NCBI RefSeq assembly: GCF_008710035.1
Contig: NZ_VYKI01000009.1
Coordinates: 1 to 32,204, forward strand
From: Stenotrophomonas cyclobalanopsidis
GTDB taxonomy: Bacteria; Pseudomonadota; Gammaproteobacteria; Xanthomonadales; Xanthomonadaceae
Reading direction: 5' to 3'
DNA length: 32,204 nt
This document shows, piece by piece, positions 6,359 through 13,698 of the stretch (position 1 is its first letter; each line of letters begins with the position of its first letter). Made by a program: the position numbers and the translations under genes. The notes under the pieces are model-generated. The model was not told the DNA's origin. It was given only the letters and a program-made list of their open reading frames with translations, and did not search any database.

Positions 6359-8746
6359 ATGAACCGCAAGACCAGCCTGATCGCCACCGCCATCGCTGTC
6401 GCACTCGGTGGCGCTTCGTTCGCCGCTGCTGCCCAGCAGACCGGCACCGCCGCCAACACCCTCGATACGGTGATCGTCACCGGTACCCGCGTGGCCGACC
6501 GTACGGTCGCCGAGTCGCAGTCGCCGATCGACATCATCACCCCGGAAATCCTGCAGTCCACCGGTGCCGGCGAACTGGCGACCGCGCTGTCGCGCGCCCT
6601 GCCCTCGCTGAACTTCCCGCGCCCGGCCCTGACCGACGGCACCAGCGGTGTGCGCCCGGCGCAGCTGCGCGGCCTGTCGCCGGACCAGGTGCTGGTGCTG
6701 GTGAACGGCAAGCGCCAGCACACCTCGGCGATGATCAACGTCAACGGCAGCATCGGCCGTGGCTCGTCGGCGGTGGACATCAACGCGATCCCCATTGCCG
6801 CCATCGAACGCGTGGAAGTGCTGCGCGACGGCGCCTCGGCGCAGTACGGCTCGGACGCCATCGCCGGTGTCATCAACATCGTGCTCAAGGGCAGCGGCAG
6901 CGGCGGCAGCCTGGCCGTGGACTATGGCCAGTACTCGGCTGGCGACGGCAACAAGTACCAGCTCTCCGGCGACACCGGCGTGGAATTCGGCAATGGCCGT
7001 GGCCGCGTGCACGTGGCCGGGCAGATCAGCCAGCAGGATGAAAGCAACCGCGCTGGCCCGTACCGGGGCACCACGCCGAACACCGGCAATTTCCCGGCCA
7101 TCGGTGAAACCACCTTCATCGTCGGCGACCCGCGCGTGGATGCCACTGCCGCGTCGGCCAACGCCAGCTTCGATTTCAGCGACCATGTGACCGGCTACGC
7201 CAGCGCGCTGCTCAGCAACCGCGACATCACCTCGTTCGCATTCTACCGCTCGCGCAACCACAGCGGCCAGACCGCGCTGCTGTCGCAGATCTACCCGGAC
7301 GGCTACGTGCCGCAGATCAACCAGTACTCGAAGGACCGCTCGCTGGTGGCCGGCGTCAAGGGCAACACCGACAACGGCTGGACCTGGGACCTGAGCCTGA
7401 ACCACGGCGAGAACACCCTGGACTTCCACACCCGCAACAGCATCAACTACAGCCTGGGCGCGACCAGCCCGCGTTCGTTCTACGACGGCACGCTGAAGTA
7501 CCAGCAGGACATCTTCAACGCCGACCTGACCAAGTCGCTGGACTGGGGCCTGGCCTACCCGGTCACCCTGTCCTTTGGCGGTGAGTACCGCAAGGAGAAG
7601 TGGGACCAGAACCCGGGCGAACTGAACTCCTACACCGGCACCGGTGCACAGGGCTTCGCCGGCTTCACCCCCACCAATGAAGTGCATGCCGACCGCCACA
7701 ATTACGCGGTCTATGCCGGCCTGGAAGCCGATCTGACCGAGAAGTTCTCTGCCGGCATCACCGGCCGCTACGAGGATTACTCGGACTTCGGCGACCGCTT
7801 CTCCGGCAAGCTGTCGGCGCGCTATGCCTTCACCGACAAGGTCGCGCTGCGTGCCACCGCCTCCAGCGGTTTCCGCGCCCCGTCGCTGGCGCAGCAGGGT
7901 TACCAGGCGGTGACCAGCCAGTTCACCAACGGCGTGTTCGTCGAGCGCGGCACCTTCCCCACCACCAGCGCGGCCGCACAGGCGCTGGGGGCTTCGCCGC
8001 TGAAGGCGGAAACCTCCACCTCCTACAGCCTGGGCCTGGTGCTGCAGCCGGTGGACCGCCTGTACATCACCGTCGATGCCTACCAGATCGACATCGATGA
8101 CCGCATCGCGCTGTCGTCCAGCATCACCACCAACGCCGCCACCAGCGCACTGCTGGGCACGCTTGGCCTGCCGCAGGTAACCGCGTTCTCGTACTTCACC
8201 AATGGCCTGGACACCCGCACCCGCGGTGTTGATTTCGTCTCCAGCTACACCGTGCCGTTCGCGGCCAGCAGCCTGGAACTGACCGCGGCCTACAGCTACA
8301 ACGACACCGAGGTGCAGCGCGTGGGCGGCACCCCGGCCGTGTTCAGCACGCTGGGCCTGACCCAGTCGCTGATCGGCCGCGATGAGATCGGCCGCATCGA
8401 GGACAGCTACCCGCGCGACAAGACCGTGCTGAGCGGCACCTGGCGTTCGGACCACTGGGAACTGGGCCTGGCGGCGACCCGCTACGGTGAGTTCACCGTG
8501 CGCAACTCGGCCACCGCCGCGCGTGACCAGACCTACGGCGACAAGTGGGTGCTGGACGCCTCGGTGAGCTACAAGCCGAGCAGCAACTGGACCCTCACCC
8601 TGGGCGCCGACAACCTGCTGGACGAGTACCCGGACCGCACCGAAGACCTGCAGAACTCGACGTTCGGCATGCTGCCCTACAGCAACTACTCGCCGTTCGG
8701 CTTCAATGGCGCGTATGTCTACGGGCGCATCAAGTACACCTGGTAA
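6359..8746 (+). CDS. TonB-dependent outer-membrane receptor
   Basis: A 795-residue outer-membrane receptor for energised uptake of an unidentified ligand. A Sec signal peptide ends near AAAAQQ (about residue 24). The TonB-box-like DTVIVTGTR follows directly, then the plug domain (about 45-170, with SPDQVLVLVNGKRQ and RVEVLRDGASAQYGSDAIAGV), then a long beta-barrel with the usual NLLDEYPDRT segment and a terminal aromatic residue (KYTW). The ATG at 6359 has a CGGAG site and gives a clean signal peptide; an upstream in-frame ATG at 6275 would spoil it. It is a paralog of the receptor at 25507-27939. The substrate cannot be told from sequence; neither neighbour is a transport partner. Confidence 0.93.
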   Translation: MNRKTSLIATAIAVALGGASFAAAAQQTGTAANTLDTVIVTGTRVADRTVAESQSPIDIITPEILQSTGAGELATALSRALPSLNFPRPALTDGTSGVRPAQLRGLSPDQVLVLVNGKRQHTSAMINVNGSIGRGSSAVDINAIPIAAIERVEVLRDGASAQYGSDAIAGVINIVLKGSGSGGSLAVDYGQYSAGDGNKYQLSGDTGVEFGNGRGRVHVAGQISQQDESNRAGPYRGTTPNTGNFPAIGETTFIVGDPRVDATAASANASFDFSDHVTGYASALLSNRDITSFAFYRSRNHSGQTALLSQIYPDGYVPQINQYSKDRSLVAGVKGNTDNGWTWDLSLNHGENTLDFHTRNSINYSLGATSPRSFYDGTLKYQQDIFNADLTKSLDWGLAYPVTLSFGGEYRKEKWDQNPGELNSYTGTGAQGFAGFTPTNEVHADRHNYAVYAGLEADLTEKFSAGITGRYEDYSDFGDRFSGKLSARYAFTDKVALRATASSGFRAPSLAQQGYQAVTSQFTNGVFVERGTFPTTSAAAQALGASPLKAETSTSYSLGLVLQPVDRLYITVDAYQIDIDDRIALSSSITTNAATSALLGTLGLPQVTAFSYFTNGLDTRTRGVDFVSSYTVPFAASSLELTAAYSYNDTEVQRVGGTPAVFSTLGLTQSLIGRDEIGRIEDSYPRDKTVLSGTWRSDHWELGLAATRYGEFTVRNSATAARDQTYGDKWVLDASVSYKPSSNWTLTLGADNLLDEYPDRTEDLQNSTFGMLPYSNYSPFGFNGAYVYGRIKYTW

Positions 8747-8753
8747 ACGGGAG

Positions 8754-8772
8754 TGCCGGCCGCTGGCCGGCA
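8754..8772. repeat. short REP-like palindrome after the receptor gene
   Basis: TGCCGGCC (8754-8761), three bases, GGCCGGCA (8765-8772): a perfect 8-bp dyad beginning eight bases after the receptor stop. The core resembles another REP subfamily, but the GTAG head is replaced by GAG-T, so family membership is uncertain. Confidence 0.5.
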
Positions 8773-8796
8773 GACCCTTGCCGCATCTGGAGGAGA

Positions 8797-8817
8797 GCCC
8801 CTTCTTGTTGAAGGGGC
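8797..8817. other. small perfect hairpin
   Basis: GCCCCTTC (8797-8804), loop TTGTT, GAAGGGGC (8810-8817). An 8-bp perfect stem in the gap between the receptor gene and ybaL. No T-run follows, so it is not a classical terminator; it could protect the 3' end of the receptor mRNA. Confidence 0.5.
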
Positions 8818-8852
8818 GCGCCGAAGGCGGGGGTAGAGGTGAAATGCGTGGG

Positions 8853-8889
8853 CAAACCCGCCGGCCGCGGCACGTGGCCGGCGGGTTTG
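8853..8889 (+). terminator. strong hairpin, probable transcription terminator
   Basis: CAAACCCGCCGGCC (8853-8866), a 9-base loop, GGCCGGCGGGTTTG (8876-8889): a perfect 14-bp GC-rich stem. It lies between two plus-strand genes and probably separates the receptor from ybaL. Both arms end in a three-base A or T run only; the lack of a long U-tract leaves some doubt. Confidence 0.6.
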
Positions 8890-8911
8890 CCGTATCTGGC
8901 CGCATCGGTGA

Positions 8912-8934
8912 AAATCGGGGCATCCCCCCGATTT
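8912..8934 (+). promoter_or_regulatory. hairpin in the ybaL leader
   Basis: AAATCGGGG (8912-8920), loop CATCC, CCCCGATTT (8926-8934). The perfect 9-bp stem ends 13 bases before the ybaL ATG, where the ribosome would land, and no good Shine-Dalgarno follows it. It might limit or modulate initiation, or end read-through from upstream; either role is inference. Confidence 0.4.
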
Positions 8935-8947
8935 CCTGCGAGTGCCG

Positions 8948-10645
8948 ATGCACCATGACACCGACCTGATCAACATCGTCGCCGTTGGCCTGGGGCTCGC
9001 CTTCATCTTCGGCGCGCTGGCCAACAAGCTGCGCTTGTCTCCTCTGGTCGGGTACCTGGTGGCTGGCATCTGCGTCGGCCCGTTCACTCCCGGCTTCGTC
9101 GCCGACCAGGCGCTGGCCAACCAGCTGGCCGAACTGGGCGTGATGCTGCTGATGTTCGGCGTCGGCCTGCACTTCTCGCTGAAGGACCTGATGGCGGTGA
9201 AGGCCATCGCCATCCCCGGTGCCATCGGCCAGATCGCCGTGGCCACCCTGCTGGGCTGGGGCGTGGCCTGGCTGATGGGCTGGCCGGCCCTGCACGGAGT
9301 CATCTTCGGTTTCTCGCTGGCCACCGCCAGTACCGTGGTGCTGCTGCGGGCGATGGAAGAACGCCGCCTGCTGGAAACCATGCGCGGCAAGATCGCGGTG
9401 GGCTGGCTGATCGTCGAGGACCTGGCCTGCGTCCTGGCGCTGGTGATGATGCCGGTGCTGGCCGGCGTGTTCGGGCCCGATGCAGCCAAGGAGACACATA
9501 CCGTCGGCAGCGTGCTGGCCGACATCGGCTGGACCTTCGTGCAGCTGGGCCTGTTCGTGGCGGTGATGCTGGTCGTCGGGCGCCGGGTCATCCCGTGGAT
9601 CCTGGAGCGCATCGCCGGTACCGGTTCGCGCGAACTGTTCACCCTGTCCGTGCTGGCCATCGCACTGGGCGTGGCGTTCGGCTCGGCCATGCTGTTCGGC
9701 GTGTCCTTCGCGCTGGGCGCGTTCTTCGCCGGCATGCTGCTCAACGAATCCGAACTGAGCCACAAGGCGGCCACCGATTCGCTGCCGCTGCGCGATGCAT
9801 TCGCGGTGCTGTTCTTCGTCTCGGTCGGCATGCTGTTCGACCCCAACATCATCGTGCAGCACCCCTGGCAGGTACTGGCGACGGTGGCCATCATCATGTT
9901 CGGCAAGTCGGCGGCAGCGTTCTTCATCGTGCGCGCCTTCGGCCACCCGACCAGCACGGCGCTGACCATCTCGGCCAGCCTGGCGCAGATCGGCGAATTC
10001 GCCTTCATCATCGCCGGCCTCGGCGTGGCCCTGCAGATCCTGCCCCAGGAAGGCCAGTCGCTGGTGCTGGCCGGTGCGCTGGTGTCGATCATGCTGAACC
10101 CGCTGGTGTTCGGCCTGCTGGACCGCTGGCAGGCCAAGCAGGAGCAGTCGCCCCAGGCGGCCGAGCCCGAGGAGGCGACCGGTCCTTCGCGCGATCTGCA
10201 TGACCACGCCATCGTGATCGGCTACGGCCGCGTGGGCAGCGAGCTGGCCCAGGTGCTGCGCGACCGTGGCGTGCCGGTGCTGGTGATCGATGACAACAAG
10301 GAACACGTCGAGCAGGCGCACACCAAGGGGCTGGCGGCGATCCGCGGCAGCGCGGCCGCCGACCGGGTGCTGGCCGAGGCCCATCCGGAGCGCGCGAAGA
10401 TCGCGGTGCTGGCCATTCCGCAGCCGCTGGAAGCCGGCGAAGCGCTGGCCAAGCTGCGCGCGATCAACCCGGACCTGACCCTGCTGGCGCGGGCGCACAG
10501 CGATGCGGAGGTGAAGCATCTGCTGGAACATGGTGCCGATGGCACGGTGATGGCCGAGCGCGAGCTGGCCTATTCGCTGGCGGAGATGATCATGTCGACG
10601 CCGCCGTACCGGAATCTGGGGCAGCACAGCATCCCGGTGGTGTAA
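8948..10645 (+). CDS. ybaL: monovalent cation/proton antiporter with RCK domain (YbaL)
   Basis: A 565-residue inner-membrane protein of the CPA2/KefB family. About 12 membrane segments fill residues 5-390; a cytosolic TrkA-N/RCK domain follows, with the Rossmann motif VIGYGRVGSEL and an acidic strand end VLVID, which should bind NAD(H) or a nucleotide and gate the transporter. The protein aligns end to end with E. coli YbaL, including LANKLRLSPLVGYLVAG, LHFSLKDLMAVKAIAIPGAI and the start MHH, which is why I chose ATG 8948 over GTG 8942. It probably exports potassium or sodium against protons; the ion is not settled for YbaL. It stands alone as a transcription unit, between a terminator-like hairpin and a REP element. 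Confidence 0.9.
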   Translation: MHHDTDLINIVAVGLGLAFIFGALANKLRLSPLVGYLVAGICVGPFTPGFVADQALANQLAELGVMLLMFGVGLHFSLKDLMAVKAIAIPGAIGQIAVATLLGWGVAWLMGWPALHGVIFGFSLATASTVVLLRAMEERRLLETMRGKIAVGWLIVEDLACVLALVMMPVLAGVFGPDAAKETHTVGSVLADIGWTFVQLGLFVAVMLVVGRRVIPWILERIAGTGSRELFTLSVLAIALGVAFGSAMLFGVSFALGAFFAGMLLNESELSHKAATDSLPLRDAFAVLFFVSVGMLFDPNIIVQHPWQVLATVAIIMFGKSAAAFFIVRAFGHPTSTALTISASLAQIGEFAFIIAGLGVALQILPQEGQSLVLAGALVSIMLNPLVFGLLDRWQAKQEQSPQAAEPEEATGPSRDLHDHAIVIGYGRVGSELAQVLRDRGVPVLVIDDNKEHVEQAHTKGLAAIRGSAAADRVLAEAHPERAKIAVLAIPQPLEAGEALAKLRAINPDLTLLARAHSDAEVKHLLEHGADGTVMAERELAYSLAEMIMSTPPYRNLGQHSIPVV

Positions 10646-10654
10646 CGGCTGTTG

Positions 10655-10678
10655 GTAGGTGTCGACCTTGGTCGACAC
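10655..10678. repeat. SMAG-type REP element
   Basis: GTAG at 10655-10658 followed by the dyad GTGTCGACC-TT-GGTCGACAC. It lies ten bases past the ybaL stop and next to the terminator of the convergent metY gene. The stem sequence differs from the CCGGGC type elsewhere in the window but shares the GTAG head. Confidence 0.7.
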
Positions 10679-10683
10679 AAAAA

Positions 10684-10715
10684 AATCCCCGGCGGGCCCG
10701 CACCCGTCGGGGATT
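10684..10715 (-). terminator. Rho-independent terminator for metY
   Basis: AATCCCCGGCGGG (10684-10696), 6-base loop, CCCGTCGGGGATT (10703-10715): 13 pairs with one G-U. Read on the minus strand it is followed directly by a run of seven T (plus-strand A 10679-10685, partly in the stem), so it ends the minus-strand metY transcript about 118 bases past its stop. On the plus strand the T-run is poor, though it may also stop ybaL. Confidence 0.85.
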
Positions 10716-10832
10716 CGTCTTGCTGGGATTGCCAGTTCTGCCACGCCTTGGAGAGGCATTTCCACCGTAACCCATTCTGCCCTGCGTGGTGATCGCCGCT
10801 GGCGATGACGACCAAGCCTTCAGCTATCAGGC

Positions 10833-12113
10833 CTACGCCAGGGCCTGCTCCAGGTCAGCGCGCAGGTCGCCGATGTGTTCGATACCGATCGACAGGCGCA
10901 CGGTGTCCTCGCTGACGCCGGCGCGGGCGAGTTCGTCGGCGTCCAGCTGGCGATGGGTGGTCGAGGCCGGATGCGTGGCCAGCGATTTTGCATCGCCCAG
11001 GTTCACCAGCCGGGTGAACAACTTCAGCGCATCCAGGAAGCGTGCGCCTGCGTCGCGGCCACCGGGCAGGCCGAAGGTCAGTACGCCGGAGCCGTGCCCA
11101 CCCAGGTAGCGCTGCGCGGCGGCATGTTCGGGATCGCCGGCCAGGCCGGCGTAGCGCACCCACGCCACCTTGGCGTGCGCCTGCAGATACTGCGCCACCG
11201 CCAGTGCATTGGCGTTGATCCGCTCCATGCGCAGGGCCAGGGTTTCGATGCCCTGCAGGATCAGGAACGCATTGAACGGCGACAACGCGGCGCCGGTGTT
11301 GCGCAGCGGCACCACCCGCGCGCGACCGATGTACGCCGCCGGGCCAAGTGCTTCGGTGTAGACCACGCCGTGGTAGCTGGGGTCCGGCTCATTTAGGCGC
11401 GGGAAGCGTTTGCGCTGCGCAGCCCAGTCGAAGCGTCCCGAGTCGACGATTGCCCCGCCCAGGCTGGTGCCGTGGCCGCCGAGGTACTTGGTCAGCGAAT
11501 GCACCACGATGTCGGCGCCATGCTCGAACGGGCGCAGCAGGAACGGCGTGGCCACGGTGTTATCGACGATCAGCGGCACACCGGCGGTATGCGCTACCTC
11601 GGCGATGGAGGCGATGTCAGTGACATTCCCGCGCGGGTTGCCGATGGACTCGACGAACACGGCCTTGGTGCGCTCGTCGATGAGCGCGGCGTACGCAGCG
11701 GGGTCCGCCGGATCGGCAAAGCGCGCGCTGATGCCGTACTGCGGCAGGGTGTGCGCCAGCAGGTTGAGGCTACCGCCATACAGCGCGCTGGCCGCCACGA
11801 TGTTATCGCCGGCCTCGGCGATGGTCTGGATGGCATAGGTGATGGCCGCCTGCCCCGAGGCCAGCGCCAGTGCACCGATGCCGCCTTCCAGCGCGGCCAG
11901 GCGCTGCTCCAGCACGTCGGTGGTGGGGTTCATGATGCGCGTGTAGATGTTGCCCGGCACCTTCAGGTCGAACAGGTCCGCGCCGTGCTGGGTGTCATCA
12001 AAGGCGTAGGCCACGGTCTGGTAGATCGGCACCGCCACCGCACGCGTGGTCGGGTCGGGACGGTAGCCGCCGTGCACGGCCAGGGTTTCCAGTTGCCACT
12101 GCGGGTCACTCAT
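10833..12113 (-). CDS. metY: O-acetylhomoserine sulfhydrylase (MetY type)
   Basis: A 426-residue cytosolic PLP enzyme of the Cys/Met metabolism family. It probably joins O-acetylhomoserine with sulfide to make homocysteine in methionine synthesis. The PLP lysine is Lys209 in HSLTKYLGGHGTS, with the ring-binding Asp at 184 (LIVDNT); the N-terminal ETLAVHGGYRPDPTT and GNIYTRIMNPT motifs are typical. The length favours MetY over the shorter MetB/MetC/MetZ group of about 380-400 residues. I chose ATG 12113 (MSDPQWQLETLAVHGG), which has an AGG about five bases upstream; two further in-frame starts exist at 12128 and 12146. O-succinylhomoserine as substrate cannot be excluded. No methionine riboswitch was seen upstream. 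Confidence 0.9.
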   Translation of the reverse strand: MSDPQWQLETLAVHGGYRPDPTTRAVAVPIYQTVAYAFDDTQHGADLFDLKVPGNIYTRIMNPTTDVLEQRLAALEGGIGALALASGQAAITYAIQTIAEAGDNIVAASALYGGSLNLLAHTLPQYGISARFADPADPAAYAALIDERTKAVFVESIGNPRGNVTDIASIAEVAHTAGVPLIVDNTVATPFLLRPFEHGADIVVHSLTKYLGGHGTSLGGAIVDSGRFDWAAQRKRFPRLNEPDPSYHGVVYTEALGPAAYIGRARVVPLRNTGAALSPFNAFLILQGIETLALRMERINANALAVAQYLQAHAKVAWVRYAGLAGDPEHAAAQRYLGGHGSGVLTFGLPGGRDAGARFLDALKLFTRLVNLGDAKSLATHPASTTHRQLDADELARAGVSEDTVRLSIGIEHIGDLRADLEQALA

Positions 12114-12204
12114 CGCACCTGACTCCATCCGGGAAACGGCCACCATAGGGCAGCCGTGTCGCGCGGGTCAGACCCACTGGCAATCAGACCCTTACTGCGG
12201 GTTA

Positions 12205-12768
12205 TCAGCGGCCGTCGCCCGGGCACGCAGGCCCCTCGCCGCCACCGCACAACAATACGCCACTGAGCCACTTCACCCAGGTCACCACGTCAGCTTCTTT
12301 CACCTCGGTGCGGAACGACTTCTGCACGGTGTAGAAGCCCTCCTTGCCTTGGATGCCCTTGATCCAGGAAGTTTCAGGCTTGCCGGTGGCGGGGTTGAGC
12401 GGGCAACTGAGCATCAGCACCGCCATCGGACGGCCGTGTTCTTCCCCCTCACGCAGCCAGTTCGCCTGCGAATCCGGGCAGACCCCGCGCCAGCCGGCTT
12501 CCATGGTGCCCAGGAACTCTCGCGGCGAAACCCAAGCGGAATTTGGCGCGATGTTGACGGTGACCATATCGGTCCACGCTTCCACCGTCTGTCCCTCGGG
12601 CACGAACTCGGTAATGTCGCCGGTTTTCGGATCGGATGCCTCGAAAGCTTTGACGTAGCCATCGAACTTTGGCATCAGCACCTGCTCGCTGCTGGCCGCC
12701 ATCGCAGTAGCGGAGGCCAGGCTCACGCCCAAGGCAAGACACAACGGGACCGCTCGGAACTTCTTCAT
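12205..12768 (-). CDS. small exported protein of unknown function
   Basis: A 187-residue protein that I do not recognise as a named family. A clear Sec signal (MKKFRAVPLCLALGVSLASA) is followed by an AMA-A cleavage site near residue 24, and no lipobox, so the mature protein should be periplasmic or secreted. It contains cysteines near residues 98 and 123 and a C-terminal LLCGGGEGPACPGDGR, which could form two disulfides. FVPEGQTVEAWTDMVTV looks like a conserved core. The ATG at 12768 has a strong AAGGAG site, better than an upstream in-frame start at 12795. It faces away from the lipoprotein/lipase set that starts at 13009 and shares a 240-base AT-rich intergenic region with it; whether it belongs to that cassette is open. 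Confidence 0.8.
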   Translation of the reverse strand: MKKFRAVPLCLALGVSLASATAMAASSEQVLMPKFDGYVKAFEASDPKTGDITEFVPEGQTVEAWTDMVTVNIAPNSAWVSPREFLGTMEAGWRGVCPDSQANWLREGEEHGRPMAVLMLSCPLNPATGKPETSWIKGIQGKEGFYTVQKSFRTEVKEADVVTWVKWLSGVLLCGGGEGPACPGDGR

Positions 12769-12894
12769 GGAACTCCTTCTCCTGGTAAGCGACAACTACG
12801 TGGGACGCGCACAGCATGAAGCATGTCTGGAATGTTCGCCGAGCCGTATGCGACAACGCGTGAGTGTCTGTGACGTATTCGCACGACAAGCGTC

Positions 12895-12923
12895 TTGCCC
12901 GAAATCAGTTACAACGTTAAAAG
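12895..12923 (+). promoter_or_regulatory. possible promoter of the lipoprotein-lipase cassette
   Basis: TTGCCC (12895-12900) and TAAAAG (12918-12923) with a 17-base spacer; each box matches the sigma-70 consensus at four of six positions. The start point would be near 12930, just before the palindrome at 12936-12949. This stretch is markedly AT-rich (21 G/C in 12901-12960 by hand count). Confidence 0.35.
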
Positions 12924-12935
12924 TGAGATTATCGT

Positions 12936-12949
12936 CACTCAATTGAGTG
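12936..12949. promoter_or_regulatory. perfect 14-bp palindrome, possible operator
   Basis: CACTCAATTGAGTG, a perfect dyad without spacer, in the AT-rich gap between the divergent exported-protein and lipoprotein genes. Its place just after the proposed promoter would suit a repressor. No regulator gene lies next to it, and no regulator family was recognised from the motif. Confidence 0.4.
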
Positions 12950-13008
12950 TAGACGTGTATTGATTTGAATTCCGCCCATCCGCAGCCGTATCGTAGAAGC
13001 ATTCAAGG

Positions 13009-13698
13009 ATGCTGGGTCGATTGATGATGGATCGGTTGATGATGGGCCTCAAAAGGCAGCCGGCCAGGTCACGGGTGGTTTCCCATACGCTCTGCCCCCT
13101 GTTGCTGGCATTGCTGCCGCTGCTGACGGCATGTGGGAGCAAGGAGCACGCGCCCCCGCCCTACGAGGCCAACCCTAGCCCCAAGGACGCGTATGAGGTT
13201 GTCGTCACGACGCATGGTGCGCCCGAAGAAATGTTCATCACCGCGACGTCCGTGGACTTTGAGATTGCAGACGAAGCTTGCCTCCCGCCTATCGACAACG
13301 TCGAGGGCGTGAGATATGGGCTCGAGAAGTACTCGCTTCCCATCCAGCTAACTCGACTGGATTCCACAACATTTGCAGGGGTGTATTACCGCGACGGATT
13401 GAAGGTCGCGAACTATTTTGGGCGGGGCGATTGCAAGTGGAAGTTCACAGGCATCAACGCGAATCTGAGAATGCCCTCCACCGGCAGGCTCATCTACTTT
13501 TCAATCGGCGCCACTCCGGAGACGGGTGCGCAAACAAGATTCGCAGAAAAGTCGATTAAGCCGGTATTCGATGATGGGCAGGCACACCCAGCGGCAGCCT
13601 TCTCGCAAGAGCGATTCGAGCGTGAAATCCCGACATCTGATAAGGACAATTTTTTCTCGTACACCATCTCGATCAATACAAGGAAGTATGAAAAATGA
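13009..13698 (+). CDS. predicted lipoprotein, candidate immunity partner
   Basis: A protein of up to 229 residues with a lipoprotein signal whose lipobox is LLTAC, so it is membrane-anchored and probably periplasmic. The mature domain (about 185 residues) carries few cysteines and no family I recognise. The start is ambiguous: a 15-base tandem repeat (about 13019-13048) encodes MMDRL-MMG, so in-frame ATGs occur at 13009, 13024, 13027, 13039 and 13042; AAGG lies right against 13009, and 13042 would give a more usual signal length. Its stop overlaps the lipase start by four bases (ATGA at 13695), so the two are translationally coupled. GC is low for this genome (24 G/C in 13621-13680). A lipoprotein coupled to a lipase-like protein suggests an immunity or chaperone role; that is inference. 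Confidence 0.75.
   Translation: MLGRLMMDRLMMGLKRQPARSRVVSHTLCPLLLALLPLLTACGSKEHAPPPYEANPSPKDAYEVVVTTHGAPEEMFITATSVDFEIADEACLPPIDNVEGVRYGLEKYSLPIQLTRLDSTTFAGVYYRDGLKVANYFGRGDCKWKFTGINANLRMPSTGRLIYFSIGATPETGAQTRFAEKSIKPVFDDGQAHPAAAFSQERFEREIPTSDKDNFFSYTISINTRKYEK

Noticed and set aside
6263..10765. A 1500-codon open frame on the minus strand
   Set aside because: It lies antisense to the receptor and ybaL genes, both of which have clear families. Its translation is a low-complexity mix of Arg, Gly, Ala, His and Gln with no motif, as expected from the codon bias of high-GC genes read on the opposite strand.
12160..12204. Repeated TCAGACCC motif between metY and the exported-protein gene
   Set aside because: Two short direct copies and a GGGTCAGACCC dyad are visible, but no arrangement suggests a riboswitch, operator pair or terminator with confidence.
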